A stretch of DNA of 64,000 bases from Halorhodospira halophila (GTDB taxonomy: Bacteria; Pseudomonadota; Gammaproteobacteria; Nitrococcales; Halorhodospiraceae). The notes under the pieces are model-generated. The model was not told where the DNA came from. It searched no databases and saw only the letters and a list, made by a program, of their open reading frames with translations. The stretch spans positions 62,001-126,000 of the forward strand of contig NZ_NHSN01000017.1 of the NCBI RefSeq assembly GCF_016653405.1, in the 5' to 3' direction. Below, in pieces: positions 46,972-54,873 of this stretch (positions are counted from its first letter, which is position 1; each line of letters begins with the position of its first letter). The position numbers and the translations under genes were made by a program.

Positions 46972-49519
46972 AGCGCATCCGCCCCAGCTCCAGCGGGTGA
47001 CCGAGCAGCGGGTGGCTCGGGTACATGCAGATACGGAAGTACTGCAAGCCGTTGAGGCGGGGTTGAATGTCCAGGGAGAACAGCGGATCCCCGTCGTCAT
47101 CACCGCCAGTGGGCGAGAACACGAAACGCTGGGTCTGGCCCGGATCCCGGGGGTGGGGCACCGGGCTGAAGCGGCACTCGACGGTGACATCATCGGCACC
47201 CAGCCCGTTGAGCTGCGCCTTCACCCGCAGACGCAGCGGCTCTCCGTGGCGCAGGGCGTCCGGGGCCTCGTCGATCAGCTCCAGGGCCGTCCCGTCCCAG
47301 CAGGCCCGCACATGCTCCTTCCAGGCGGCCAGACCAGCGGCGCCGGCCAACTCCTCGTCGGTCAGGCGCCGATGATGTCGGGCGGCCGGGCCATAGAGAT
47401 CGCGCACATAGTCCATCACCATGCGCTGCGCATTGAACCGGGGCAGCGTACTGCGCATCGAGGCCTTGGACATCTGCACCCAGCCGGCCGAGTAGCCGCG
47501 CTCACCGCGATCGAAGTAGAGCGGCGCCACCTCACCGGCAAGGGTATCGAGCAGGTCGCGGGCCTCCTCGCCGTCACGGTACTCCGGATCGAAGCCCGGC
47601 GCGTGGGGGTAGATCGCCCAGCCGTTGTCCCCGGCGTAGCCCTCATCCCACCAGCCATCCAGAACCGAGAGATTGACCACCCCGTTGATGGCCGCCTTCT
47701 GACCGGAGGTGCCGCACGCCTCCAGGGGGTACTCCGGATTGTTCAGCCACACGTCGACACCGGTCACCAGCTTGCGCGCCAGCGCCATGTCGTAGTTCTC
47801 CAGCAGCAGAAGCCGCCCGATCAGATCGGGATCGAGGGTCAGCTCGTGGATCCGCCGAATCATCTCCTGGCCCTGCTCATCGTGCGGGTGGGCCTTGCCG
47901 GCGAAGATCAGGATCATCGGCCGCTCGGGATCGTTGAGCAGCTGCTTGAGACGCTCGAGGTCGCGGAAGATCAGCAGAGCGCGCTTGTAGGTGGCAAAGC
48001 GGCGGGCAAAACCGAGCACGAGGACATCGGCCTCGGGGTCGCGGATGAAGCGGGTCATGCGCCGGATCATCGCCTCGGCCATGCCGTTGCGCTTGCACCG
48101 CGCCTCGACCCGGGCACAGACGTCGCGGAGCATCTGCGACTTCAGGCTCTGGCGCATGCTCCAGTAGCGGTGATCGGGCAGCTCGTCGACCACGCTCCAG
48201 AACGCCTCGTTGCTCAGCTCGCTGCGCCAGGCCGGCCAGCGCTGATCGAAGAGATTGCCCCACTCCTGGGCCAGGAAGGTCGGCACGTGCACGCCGTTGG
48301 TGATGGCGTGGATGGGGTTCTCCTGAGCCGGCACATCAGGCCAGATGCGCGCCTCCATCTCCGAGGCCACGCGGCCGTGGATTCGGCTGACCCCGTTGTG
48401 GAAGCGCGATCCGCGCAGGGCCAGGCTGGTCATGTTGAAACCCGGCTGCTCAGCCCGCCCGTTGCCCAGCGCCAGCAGGGCATCGATATCGAGCCCGGAG
48501 TCCCCGAGCGCAGCCCCCAGGTATTCGCGGACCATCTCCGGATCGAAGATGTCGTGACCCGCCGCCACCGGCGTGTGCGTCGTAAACACCGAGCCCCCGG
48601 CGACGGCCTCCATCGCCGTGACGAAATCGACGCCGGCCGCCACCCACTCGCGGCAGCGCTCGACGAGCTGGAAGGCCGAGTGCCCCTCGTTCAAGTGCCA
48701 GACCGTCGGCGCCACGCCAAGCTTGCGCAGCGCCCGTACGCCCCCGATGCCGAGGCAGAGCTCCTGCTTGATGCGCATCTCGGTGCCGCCGCCGTAGAGC
48801 TGATAGGTGATCGAGCGATCCTCGGGGGTGTTCTCGGGCACATCGCTGTCGAGCATGTACAGACGCACGTGGCCGGCCCGCACCGACCAGATGCGCAGCT
48901 GCACCGATCGTCCGGGGAAGTCGACAGCCACCCGCAGCTCCTCGCCGTCACCATCCTGGCGTGGGTAGGCGGGCAGCTGCGCCACCTCGGTGGGCACGTA
49001 GTGCGCCACCTGGCGCCCTTCGTGATCGATGCTCTGGATGAAGTAGCCCTGGCGATAGAGCAACCCGACCGCGATCAGCGGCACGCGCAGATCGCTGGCC
49101 GCCTTGCAGTGGTCACCGGCGAGGATGCCGAGGCCGCCAGAGTAAAGGGGCAGGCTCTCGTGCAGGCCGAACTCGGCGCAGAAGTAGGCCACCAGGTCCT
49201 GGTCCGGATCCAGGTGCGGGGCAACCTCCGGCGACGTGTCCTGCTCCAGATAGGTGTCGTAGGCGGAAAGGGTCCGGTTGTAGTCTTCCAGGAAGGTCGG
49301 GTCCTCGGCGGCACGCTCTAACGCCTCCTGGGGAACCCGGCGCAGGAAAACCTTGGGGTTGTGGCCGCTGGCCTCCCAGCACTCGGGGTCAATCTGGTAG
49401 AACAGCCCCCGGACTCGCCGGTCCCAGGAATAGTAGAGGTCATCGTCCAGCTCGCGCAGGCGGGCGAGTGACGGCGGGAGGCAGGGGTGGACTTCCAGGG
49501 TGAAGACGCGTTCGGACAT
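46964..49519 (-). CDS. glgP: Alpha-glucan phosphorylase
   Basis: An 851-residue PLP-dependent phosphorylase that releases glucose-1-phosphate from glycogen. It belongs to the shorter Thermotoga/actinobacterial-type family (N-terminal DUF3417-like region DDDLYYSWDRRVRGLF). The PLP-binding block is near residue 610 (EACGTSGQKAAINGVVN, then LDGWWDEGY). The blocks FTTHTPVAAGHDIF and RFATYKRALLIF are also present. It faces malQ with only 14 bases between the stop codons. A bidirectional terminator separates it from the cold-shock gene upstream. Confidence 0.94.
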   Translation of the reverse strand: MSERVFTLEVHPCLPPSLARLRELDDDLYYSWDRRVRGLFYQIDPECWEASGHNPKVFLRRVPQEALERAAEDPTFLEDYNRTLSAYDTYLEQDTSPEVAPHLDPDQDLVAYFCAEFGLHESLPLYSGGLGILAGDHCKAASDLRVPLIAVGLLYRQGYFIQSIDHEGRQVAHYVPTEVAQLPAYPRQDGDGEELRVAVDFPGRSVQLRIWSVRAGHVRLYMLDSDVPENTPEDRSITYQLYGGGTEMRIKQELCLGIGGVRALRKLGVAPTVWHLNEGHSAFQLVERCREWVAAGVDFVTAMEAVAGGSVFTTHTPVAAGHDIFDPEMVREYLGAALGDSGLDIDALLALGNGRAEQPGFNMTSLALRGSRFHNGVSRIHGRVASEMEARIWPDVPAQENPIHAITNGVHVPTFLAQEWGNLFDQRWPAWRSELSNEAFWSVVDELPDHRYWSMRQSLKSQMLRDVCARVEARCKRNGMAEAMIRRMTRFIRDPEADVLVLGFARRFATYKRALLIFRDLERLKQLLNDPERPMILIFAGKAHPHDEQGQEMIRRIHELTLDPDLIGRLLLLENYDMALARKLVTGVDVWLNNPEYPLEACGTSGQKAAINGVVNLSVLDGWWDEGYAGDNGWAIYPHAPGFDPEYRDGEEARDLLDTLAGEVAPLYFDRGERGYSAGWVQMSKASMRSTLPRFNAQRMVMDYVRDLYGPAARHHRRLTDEELAGAAGLAAWKEHVRACWDGTALELIDEAPDALRHGEPLRLRVKAQLNGLGADDVTVECRFSPVPHPRDPGQTQRFVFSPTGGDDDGDPLFSLDIQPRLNGLQYFRICMYPSHPLLGHPLELGRMRWL

Positions 49520-49592
49520 GGGTGGGGCAACTCCCTCTGTGGACCCCTCTGTTTAGCACATGTCGCCGGGGCGCACACGCACGTCCCACAAC

Positions 49593-49623
49593 GAGAAAGG
49601 CCCGCCAGGGGCGGGCCTTTCTC
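49593..49623. terminator. Bidirectional terminator after the cold-shock gene
   Basis: A perfect 14-base-pair stem (49593-49606 with 49610-49623), loop AGG. The stem arms end in GAGAAA/TTTCTC, giving T-rich sequence on either strand. It sits between the cold-shock gene (which ends at 49657, minus) and the glgP start at 49519. Confidence 0.8.
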
Positions 49624-49656
49624 TCAATGGCAGCTTACTGCCGCTCTGGCGGCGGT

Positions 49657-49866
49657 TTAAAGCGCTGCGACGTCCTCGGCCTGCAGGCCCTTGGGGCTGC
49701 GGGTCACGCTGAACTCGACCGCTTGACCCTCGTCCAGGGAGCGGAAACCGTCGCCCCGGATGGCACGGAAGTGGACGAACACGTCTTCACCCCCCTCGCG
49801 GCTGATGAAGCCGTAGCCCTTGGCGTTGTCGAACCACTTAACCGTACCTTGTTGACGCTCTGACAT
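49657..49866 (-). CDS. Cold-shock domain protein
   Basis: A 69-residue CspA-family protein, a five-stranded beta barrel that binds single-stranded RNA and DNA. RNP1-like [11 protein letters not shown] and RNP2-like DVFVHFRAI are present, and [13 protein letters not shown] marks the N-terminus. I start it at the ATG at 49866, with AGAGG about ten bases upstream; an in-frame TTG at 49875 is less likely. The untranslated leader is long if the promoter at 49947-49975 is real, as is usual for cold-shock genes. Confidence 0.95.
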   Translation of the reverse strand: MSERQQGTVKWFDNAKGYGFISREGGEDVFVHFRAIRGDGFRSLDEGQAVEFSVTRSPKGLQAEDVAAL

Positions 49867-49946
49867 CTCAAACAACCTCTGTATTAATCATCGTGACGCG
49901 ACCTCCATGAGGACCAGGGTCAGGTCTTGCTGTCGGTCGCACCCCA

Positions 49947-49975
49947 TATATTGGCACAAGTTGGGGGCCTCGCAA
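49947..49975 (-). promoter_or_regulatory. Candidate promoter of the cold-shock gene
   Basis: On the minus strand, TTGCGA (49975-49970) and AATATA (49952-49947) are spaced by 17 bases, about 80-110 bases upstream of the start codon. This leaves a leader of around 75 bases. Confidence 0.4.
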
Positions 49976-50007
49976 CCTGCCACCCACGAGTTTTTTTCAA
50001 CCGATTT

Positions 50008-50038
50008 TGTTGCGACGCAACATGGCCGCTGCTATGCT
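50008..50038 (+). promoter_or_regulatory. Phasin promoter with palindromic operator over the -35 box
   Basis: A perfect palindrome, TGTTGCG-A-CGCAACA, spans 50008-50022. The -35 candidate TTGCGA (50010-50015) lies within it, and TATGCT (50033-50038) follows at 17-base spacing as the -10. A repressor bound here would block the promoter. By position it is a likely site for a PhaR-type repressor, which controls phasin genes in other bacteria through GCA/TGC dyads. No phaR gene is in the window. Confidence 0.6.
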
Positions 50039-50090
50039 GCATGGCAACAATCGAGACAAAGCCCGGAACGGCGCGAAAGGAGCGGTGGCA

Positions 50091-50459
50091 ATGATGAACT
50101 ACCAAGAGATGATCAAGCAGATGCAGACCCAGTTCGGGCCCTATGCCGAGCCCTTCCACGGTGTGAACAGCAAGATGCTCGAGCACTGGGAGAAGATGAC
50201 CGATTACCAGCTGGACATGGCCCGGCGCTACACCGACGCCACCCTCGGCAACCTGCGCGAGGCAAGCGAGGTCCAGTCGCCGGAGCAGCTGCAGAACTAC
50301 CTGCAGAAGAGCGTGGAGGCGGCCCGCGAGACCTCGGACAGCCTCGCCAAGGACGCCCGGACTCTGGCCCAGCTCAGCCAGGCGATGACCGAGGACCTGC
50401 AGCAGTCGGTCCGCGAGAGCACCAGTAGCCTGGCCGCGAAGACCACCAAGGCCGCGTGA
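50091..50459 (+). CDS. Phasin family protein
   Basis: A 122-residue helical protein of the phasin_2-like type. The N-terminal half (IKQMQTQFGPYAEPFHGVN) is followed by a long amphipathic region with QLDMARRYTDATLGNLREA and SPEQLQNYLQKSVEAARE. It would coat PHA granules. I take the ATG at 50091, eight bases after AAGGAG; the frame is open to 50007, across the operator. A second phasin-like gene lies at 29641-30183. A very strong hairpin follows the stop. Confidence 0.85.
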   Translation: MMNYQEMIKQMQTQFGPYAEPFHGVNSKMLEHWEKMTDYQLDMARRYTDATLGNLREASEVQSPEQLQNYLQKSVEAARETSDSLAKDARTLAQLSQAMTEDLQQSVRESTSSLAAKTTKAA

Positions 50460-50473
50460 GCGGACGCTAAGAC

Positions 50474-50518
50474 GGCGCCACGCGCCGCCTCTGCCGGGCA
50501 GAGGCGGCGCGTGGCGCC
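50474..50518. terminator. Long perfect inverted repeat after the phasin gene
   Basis: A 22-base inverted repeat (50474-50495 with 50497-50518) with a single central base, so the folded RNA would form a hairpin of roughly 20 base pairs. It lies 14 bases after the phasin stop. No T run follows. It may stabilise the 3' end or end transcription. Confidence 0.6.
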
Positions 50519-50523
50519 ATAGC

Positions 50524-50541
50524 TATTCGCTTGAACGAATA
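50524..50541. promoter_or_regulatory. ArsR-type operator
   Basis: A perfect inverted repeat, TATTCG-N6-CGAATA, lies 25 bases before the arsR start. ArsR-family repressors typically bind such ATTCG-N6-CGAAT dyads over their own promoter. TTGAAC at 50531-50536, inside the site, is a possible -35 box. Confidence 0.65.
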
Positions 50542-50565
50542 CCGCGCGCCCCCTACCCTGAGCGC

Positions 50566-50919
50566 ATGCCCCTGACGCCCGACCACCTGTTCCGACTCTT
50601 CGGCGACCCCACGCGGCTGCGTTGCCTGCTTCTGCTGCGCCGCGAGGGCTGGTTATGCGTCTGCGAGCTCACTGAAGCACTGGGCATTATTCAGCCCAAG
50701 ATCTCCCGCCATCTGGCCATGCTCCGCGAGGCCGGGCTGGTCGAGTGTCGACGCCGCGGGCAATGGGTCCACTACCGCATCAGCCCCGAGCAGCCCCCGT
50801 GGGTGGCGCCGATCCTCGACGCCGCCGTCCAGGCCAGCGACGCCCTGGCCTGGCACCAGGAGGATCGTGAACGGCTGGAGCGTATGGCCAACCGAGTCAC
50901 CACCAAGGATCAAGCATGA
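50566..50919 (+). CDS. arsR: ArsR-family metalloregulator (arsenic-type)
   Basis: A 117-residue winged-helix repressor. The metal site at the start of the recognition region reads WLCVCELTEAL. The plasmid R773/E. coli ArsR has ELCVCDLC, so the two Cys needed for arsenite/antimonite sensing are kept and the third is Thr. The DNA-binding block QPKISRHLAMLREAGLV and the wing GQWVHYRISP are nearly those of E. coli ArsR. It is preceded by its own operator and overlaps the esterase gene by four bases (ATGA). No arsenical resistance genes lie beside it. Confidence 0.88.
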   Translation: MPLTPDHLFRLFGDPTRLRCLLLLRREGWLCVCELTEALGIIQPKISRHLAMLREAGLVECRRRGQWVHYRISPEQPPWVAPILDAAVQASDALAWHQEDRERLERMANRVTTKDQA

Positions 50920-51587
50920 ACGAGACCTCCCTGCTCGAGTGCGTGGAGAAGCGCACCGGCGAGAACGTTTCCGCCAGCATCATCTGGCTCCACGGCCTGG
51001 GCGCCGACGGCCACGATTTCGCGCCCATCGTCGATGAACTCCGCCAGAGCGCCGGTTACGGCGTGCGCTTGATCTTCCCCCACGCCCCGGTCCAGCCGGT
51101 CACGGTCAACGGCGGCATGTCCATGCCGGCGTGGTACGACATCCGGGGCCTTGGCGGCGGCGGCATCGATGAGGATACGCCGGGGCTCGAGCGAGCACGA
51201 CTGCAGATCGAGGCGCTGATGCGCCGGGAGGTGGAACGCGGCACCCCCGCCGAGCGCCTGTTCCTCGCAGGCTTCTCGCAGGGCGCCGCCACCGCCCTCT
51301 ACACGGCGCTCAACTCGTCAACCCCGCCGGCCGGGGTCATTGCGCTTTCGGGCTGGTTGCCGAGCGCCACGGAGACCGGCCACGACGGGGCACGGGCCCC
51401 GGTCTTCATGGCCCACGGGACGCAGGATCCGATCGTTCCCATCGAACTCGGCCGCCAGGCGGCTGCCGAGCTGGAGGCCGCAGGCCATCCCGTGGAGTGG
51501 CACGATTTCCCTATGGAGCACGCGGTCTGCATGCCCGAGATCCAGCGCCTGGACACCTGGCTATCGAACCGGCTCGGGCGGTCGTAG
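50916..51587 (+). CDS. Carboxylesterase/phospholipase, alpha/beta hydrolase
   Basis: A 223-residue alpha/beta hydrolase of the abhydrolase_2 (EstB/acyl-protein thioesterase-like) family. It has WLHGLGADGHDFAP, the nucleophile elbow FLAGFSQGAATAL with Ser in G-F-S-Q-G, the Asp in HGTQDPIVP and the His in PMEHAVCMPEI. It is cytoplasmic, with no signal peptide. It is coupled to arsR by ATGA, so it is probably under ArsR control, which is an unusual target. Confidence 0.92.
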   Translation: MNETSLLECVEKRTGENVSASIIWLHGLGADGHDFAPIVDELRQSAGYGVRLIFPHAPVQPVTVNGGMSMPAWYDIRGLGGGGIDEDTPGLERARLQIEALMRREVERGTPAERLFLAGFSQGAATALYTALNSSTPPAGVIALSGWLPSATETGHDGARAPVFMAHGTQDPIVPIELGRQAAAELEAAGHPVEWHDFPMEHAVCMPEIQRLDTWLSNRLGRS

Positions 51588-51603
51588 CCGGCCCGCGCGG
51601 CCT

Positions 51604-51990
51604 TCAGTCGTCACACTCGAAACCGAAGGCATCCAGTCCCTCTTCCAGGTAGTCGGCCGCCAGCGGCGTAGCGAGGATATAGTCAGCGGTCCGCGGGTTC
51701 CACGCCGACTTCGCCTCGCTGCGCGCCTCCGTCCACTCGCTGGCATCGAAATCGCCGCGTCCGATCCACATCAGCGCCACGACCTCGGCCTGCTCCGCCG
51801 GCTCCATGTCCTCGAAGGTGGCACGCAGCTCTTGCACGCTCAGGTCATCGGCGTGGTCGGCAAGGACCTGAAGCGCCCAGTCGTCCTCGGGGCCATCCGG
51901 CGAGTCGGGGATGACCACCGCCTCCTTAGCCTGGAACTCCCGGCACTTGCGGATGATAAAGCAGACAGTATCCAGACTGACCTCGAACAT
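51604..51990 (-). CDS. DUF3775 protein
   Basis: A 128-residue acidic protein that I match to DUF3775, a family of unknown function: LDTVCFIIRKCREFQAKE, MEPAEQAEVVALMWIGRGDF and TPLAADYLEEGLDAFG. The start ATG at 51990 is preceded by GAGGGGAAA; the longer frame to 52116 lacks support. It is convergent with the esterase gene and lies 80 bases downstream of queE in the same direction. The function is unknown. Confidence 0.8.
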   Translation of the reverse strand: MFEVSLDTVCFIIRKCREFQAKEAVVIPDSPDGPEDDWALQVLADHADDLSVQELRATFEDMEPAEQAEVVALMWIGRGDFDASEWTEARSEAKSAWNPRTADYILATPLAADYLEEGLDAFGFECDD

Positions 51991-52070
51991 GACCTTTCCC
52001 CTCGCCAGAGGCGGACCTGAGGGTCCACGTTGCCTGGGTCCCCGGCCGAGCGCAAGCGGCGCCCCGAGGG

Positions 52071-52700
52071 CTACGGGATACCCAGGTCTTTGTGGATCTG
52101 CATGCTCAGCCACCACTGCGGGTGCGCACGGCAGTAGTCCAGTGCCGCACGGGTATGCGCATCGCGCTGGGCATCGTCCAAGGGCTGGAGATAGAAGTGG
52201 CGGAATGCCAGGTGGGCGTAGCGCTCCGGCTCTGCTCCGGGCTGCGGATAGATCAGCTTGAGTTCGTCACCGGCGGTGACCGCCAGCTCGGTCCCTGCTT
52301 TGGGGCTAACGCAAAGCCAGTCCACGCCCGGCGCCAGGGGCAAGGTGCCGTTGGTCTCCACGGCCACCTCAAACCCCCGGGCGTGCAGGGCTGCCAGCAG
52401 GTCCGCGTCGAGCTGTAACGCCGGTTCACCGCCGGTGCAAACGACATAGGGCGCGCCGCCGTCGGGCCACTGCGCCGCCACCGCCGCGGCCAGCTCCCCG
52501 GCGTCACCGAAACGCCCCCCGCCGGGACCGCCGGTACCCACGAACTCGGTATCGCAGAACCTGCAGACGGCCGTCGCTCGATCGGACTCCCGGCCGCTCC
52601 ACAGGTTGCAGCCGGCAAAACGCACAAAGACAGCCGGCCGGCCGCTTCGCCCTCCTTCGCCCTGCAGGGTATAGAACAGACTGTGGACGGCGTAGCTCAC
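52071..52700 (-). CDS. queE: 7-Carboxy-7-deazaguanine synthase
   Basis: A 209-residue radical SAM enzyme. It converts 6-carboxytetrahydropterin to 7-carboxy-7-deazaguanine in queuosine synthesis. The N-terminal cluster motif is FAGCNLWSG with CRFCDTEFVGT, the widely spaced C-x14-C-x2-C of QueE. YSLQGEG-type FYTLQGEGGRSGRPAVF and CTGGEPALQLD also fit. It lies three bases downstream of the QueD-like gene, which makes its substrate. Confidence 0.94.
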   Translation of the reverse strand: MSYAVHSLFYTLQGEGGRSGRPAVFVRFAGCNLWSGRESDRATAVCRFCDTEFVGTGGPGGGRFGDAGELAAAVAAQWPDGGAPYVVCTGGEPALQLDADLLAALHARGFEVAVETNGTLPLAPGVDWLCVSPKAGTELAVTAGDELKLIYPQPGAEPERYAHLAFRHFYLQPLDDAQRDAHTRAALDYCRAHPQWWLSMQIHKDLGIP

Positions 52701-52703
52701 GGC

Positions 52704-53696
52704 TCAATCCGGCCAGGCGATGGCCCCGACGCCGTCGCGCTCGTAGCAGTCCACGCGGTGGAGTTCCGGCAGCCGCTGGTGCGCGGAGCGCGCCACCCAG
52801 GCGGCCAGACTGGCCACGTCCCCGGCCTCGAGACCGGCGATCGCGTCCAGGCGCTGGTGGTCCAGCGCCTGGCGCACAGGCGCGAAGGCCGCCTTGACGT
52901 CGCCGTAGTCCAACGTCCAGCCGAGCACGCGGTCCAGCGGGGCAGTGACATGGACCCGCAGCCGATAGCCGTGCCCGTGCAACCGGCCGCGTCGATCTCC
53001 GGGCCCCGAAACGCAGGTGGCGGCCTCAAAACGCTGGGCCTTCCAGATGGTGTGCCGCTCGCCGTCGTAGGTGCAGCCAGAGTGCTCCGTCTCATGGACA
53101 TGCAATCGGGTAAGCCCGGGGCAGCGGGGACGGAGCTGCTCCCAGAGCCAGACGGCAATGAGTTCACTGGTGGGGTTGTCCAGGAAGTCGTTCAGGCAGG
53201 CGCGGTCCAGGGCCTCGCCCAGCGGCGCCCACGCCGCCCCCAGCCCCTCAGCATCGGCGCCGGTGGCCTCGAGCACCACCAGGTACCCGTGCCCGTGCAT
53301 GCGCCCGCACGGGTGGCCTTCGGGGACGTAGGGCAGCCGATGGGCCGCCTCGAACCGGAAGGCCCGCCACGCCCAGTCCACCTCACCGCGGCCGACGCCG
53401 CGATCCGGGGCACTGCGCAGCGCCAGCCGCCGCGGGGTCACGCCAGCGGTGCGCAAGCACCGGCCGAGCTCGTCGAGCAGCCGGTCGTCAGCGGGATCCT
53501 CGAGGCGCTCGTTGAGGAGCGTGTAGTCAAATGGCGCCGTCACGCGGGCGCACGCATCGGCCAGCGCGTCCGGATCGGCGGCACCACCATCGGGCGCCGC
53601 CCGCACACGCAGCCGGAAGGAGTGGCCGTGCCAGCCCCGGCCAACGCGTCGCGCGGCCTCGAAGGGCACCTCGGCGGTGTAGAGCAGGGATTCCAT
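52704..53696 (-). CDS. Triple-domain 6-carboxytetrahydropterin synthase (QueD-like)
   Basis: A 330-residue protein, nearly three times the usual QueD length (about 120). Three tandem T-fold repeats are visible. Residues 1-105 carry HGHSF at 23-27 but no Cys/His catalytic set. Residues about 110-213 are a full QueD: FEAAHRL (His119), HPCGRMHGHGY (Cys130, His134, His136), NDFLDNPTSE and HETEHSG. Residues about 218-330 keep FEAA and HGHGY but have Thr and Arg at the first His and the Cys. Only the middle repeat looks catalytic. I start at the ATG at 53696; a TTG at 53726 overlaps the upstream gene. It sits directly before queE. Confidence 0.88.
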   Translation of the reverse strand: MESLLYTAEVPFEAARRVGRGWHGHSFRLRVRAAPDGGAADPDALADACARVTAPFDYTLLNERLEDPADDRLLDELGRCLRTAGVTPRRLALRSAPDRGVGRGEVDWAWRAFRFEAAHRLPYVPEGHPCGRMHGHGYLVVLEATGADAEGLGAAWAPLGEALDRACLNDFLDNPTSELIAVWLWEQLRPRCPGLTRLHVHETEHSGCTYDGERHTIWKAQRFEAATCVSGPGDRRGRLHGHGYRLRVHVTAPLDRVLGWTLDYGDVKAAFAPVRQALDHQRLDAIAGLEAGDVASLAAWVARSAHQRLPELHRVDCYERDGVGAIAWPD

Positions 53697-53709
53697 CCTG
53701 CTGATGCTA

Positions 53710-54873
53710 TCACGGCCGTGCGGCAATCAGCGGCACCCACTGCTCACTGGCCGAGGCGCCACCGTGCACGCCCACCTGGGCGAAACGGCCCTCACCCACC
53801 AGCCGATCCTTGATCACCCAGCCGTCCGCAGGCAACAACACCCAGTCGCCGATCCTCCGGCGCAGCCGGGGGTGCTCGGGCATCGGACCGAACCAACCGG
53901 CTGCAAGCAGCTCTTCGGCCCGGGCGACCTGGCAGACGGCCCCCAGGCGCTCCCGACAATAGAGCTGGAAGTCGGTCTCGGTGCCGGGACGCAGGTAGCA
54001 GTAAGCCGCCCGCGGCTCGCCGCACAGCGGCAGGGCCAGCATCTCGGCGAGTTCCGGATGGTCCTCGAGGTAGAGGGTCCGCTCGGGGGCGGTGTCGATC
54101 AGGCCGTGATCGGCCGTGGCCAGCACCACGGTATCGGTACCCTGGACCCCGTCGAGCAGTCGCTGCCAGGCGATATCGATGGAGCGAAACTGATCGCGCA
54201 CCGGCGCACTGTCGACCCCGTGCTGATGGCTCAGCGTATCCAGATCCGGCCAGTAGGCGTAGACGAATCGGCGCTGCCGGCCGGGCTCGCGGGCGATCCG
54301 CACGAGCACCTCGCGCAGCTCGTCCAGCCCCTGATAACCGTGGCGCCGGGCATAGCGTCCCGTGACCCCGCGGCTGTACGGCGTATCGACCAGCCAAGAG
54401 GGCTGGACGACGTGCGTCTCGGCCTCGAAGCGATCCCAGATCGGGTCGCGCTGAAGCAACTCGGCGCTTTCCGGCTCGATACCGGACCACTGCCCCTTGC
54501 CCACCCGCGGCCCGAAAGGCAGCCAGGCGGTGACGGCGCCGAGCTCGTGGACGTACATGAACCAGCCTGTGACCCCGTGCCCCCGCGGTGGGCGGCCGGT
54601 ACTGATACTGGTCAGCGCCGCCGAGGTGGTGGCCGGGAAAACCGAGGTCAGCCCCCGAACCCGGTCTCGGGCCAGTGTGCTGGCCGGCTGTCGGGCCAGG
54701 AAGTGGTCGCCGAGGCCGTCGATAATCCAGAGGATCACCGTGCGGGCATCCTCCAGCCCCAGGTCCGGATCGGGGTCGAGGGCTGGATAGTGGCTCGACC
54801 CGGCCGCGAATGCGCGACCCAGGGAGGCCATCAGGTTGACCAGCCCGCTGCCCTCGTAGCTCGGCTTATCCAT
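53710..54873 (-). CDS. Alkaline phosphatase superfamily hydrolase
   Basis: A 387-residue type I phosphodiesterase/nucleotide pyrophosphatase-like protein. The first metal-binding Asp is in ILWIIDGLGDHFL, the nucleophile is a Thr in FPATTSAALTSISTG, and ATADHGLID with a later GEPRAAYCYLRP completes the metal ligands. There is no signal peptide, so it appears cytoplasmic. The substrate is unknown (phosphodiester or phosphomonoester). It overlaps the GAF kinase gene by eight bases and lies 13 bases before the QueD-like gene. Confidence 0.88.
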   Translation of the reverse strand: MDKPSYEGSGLVNLMASLGRAFAAGSSHYPALDPDPDLGLEDARTVILWIIDGLGDHFLARQPASTLARDRVRGLTSVFPATTSAALTSISTGRPPRGHGVTGWFMYVHELGAVTAWLPFGPRVGKGQWSGIEPESAELLQRDPIWDRFEAETHVVQPSWLVDTPYSRGVTGRYARRHGYQGLDELREVLVRIAREPGRQRRFVYAYWPDLDTLSHQHGVDSAPVRDQFRSIDIAWQRLLDGVQGTDTVVLATADHGLIDTAPERTLYLEDHPELAEMLALPLCGEPRAAYCYLRPGTETDFQLYCRERLGAVCQVARAEELLAAGWFGPMPEHPRLRRRIGDWVLLPADGWVIKDRLVGEGRFAQVGVHGGASASEQWVPLIAARP

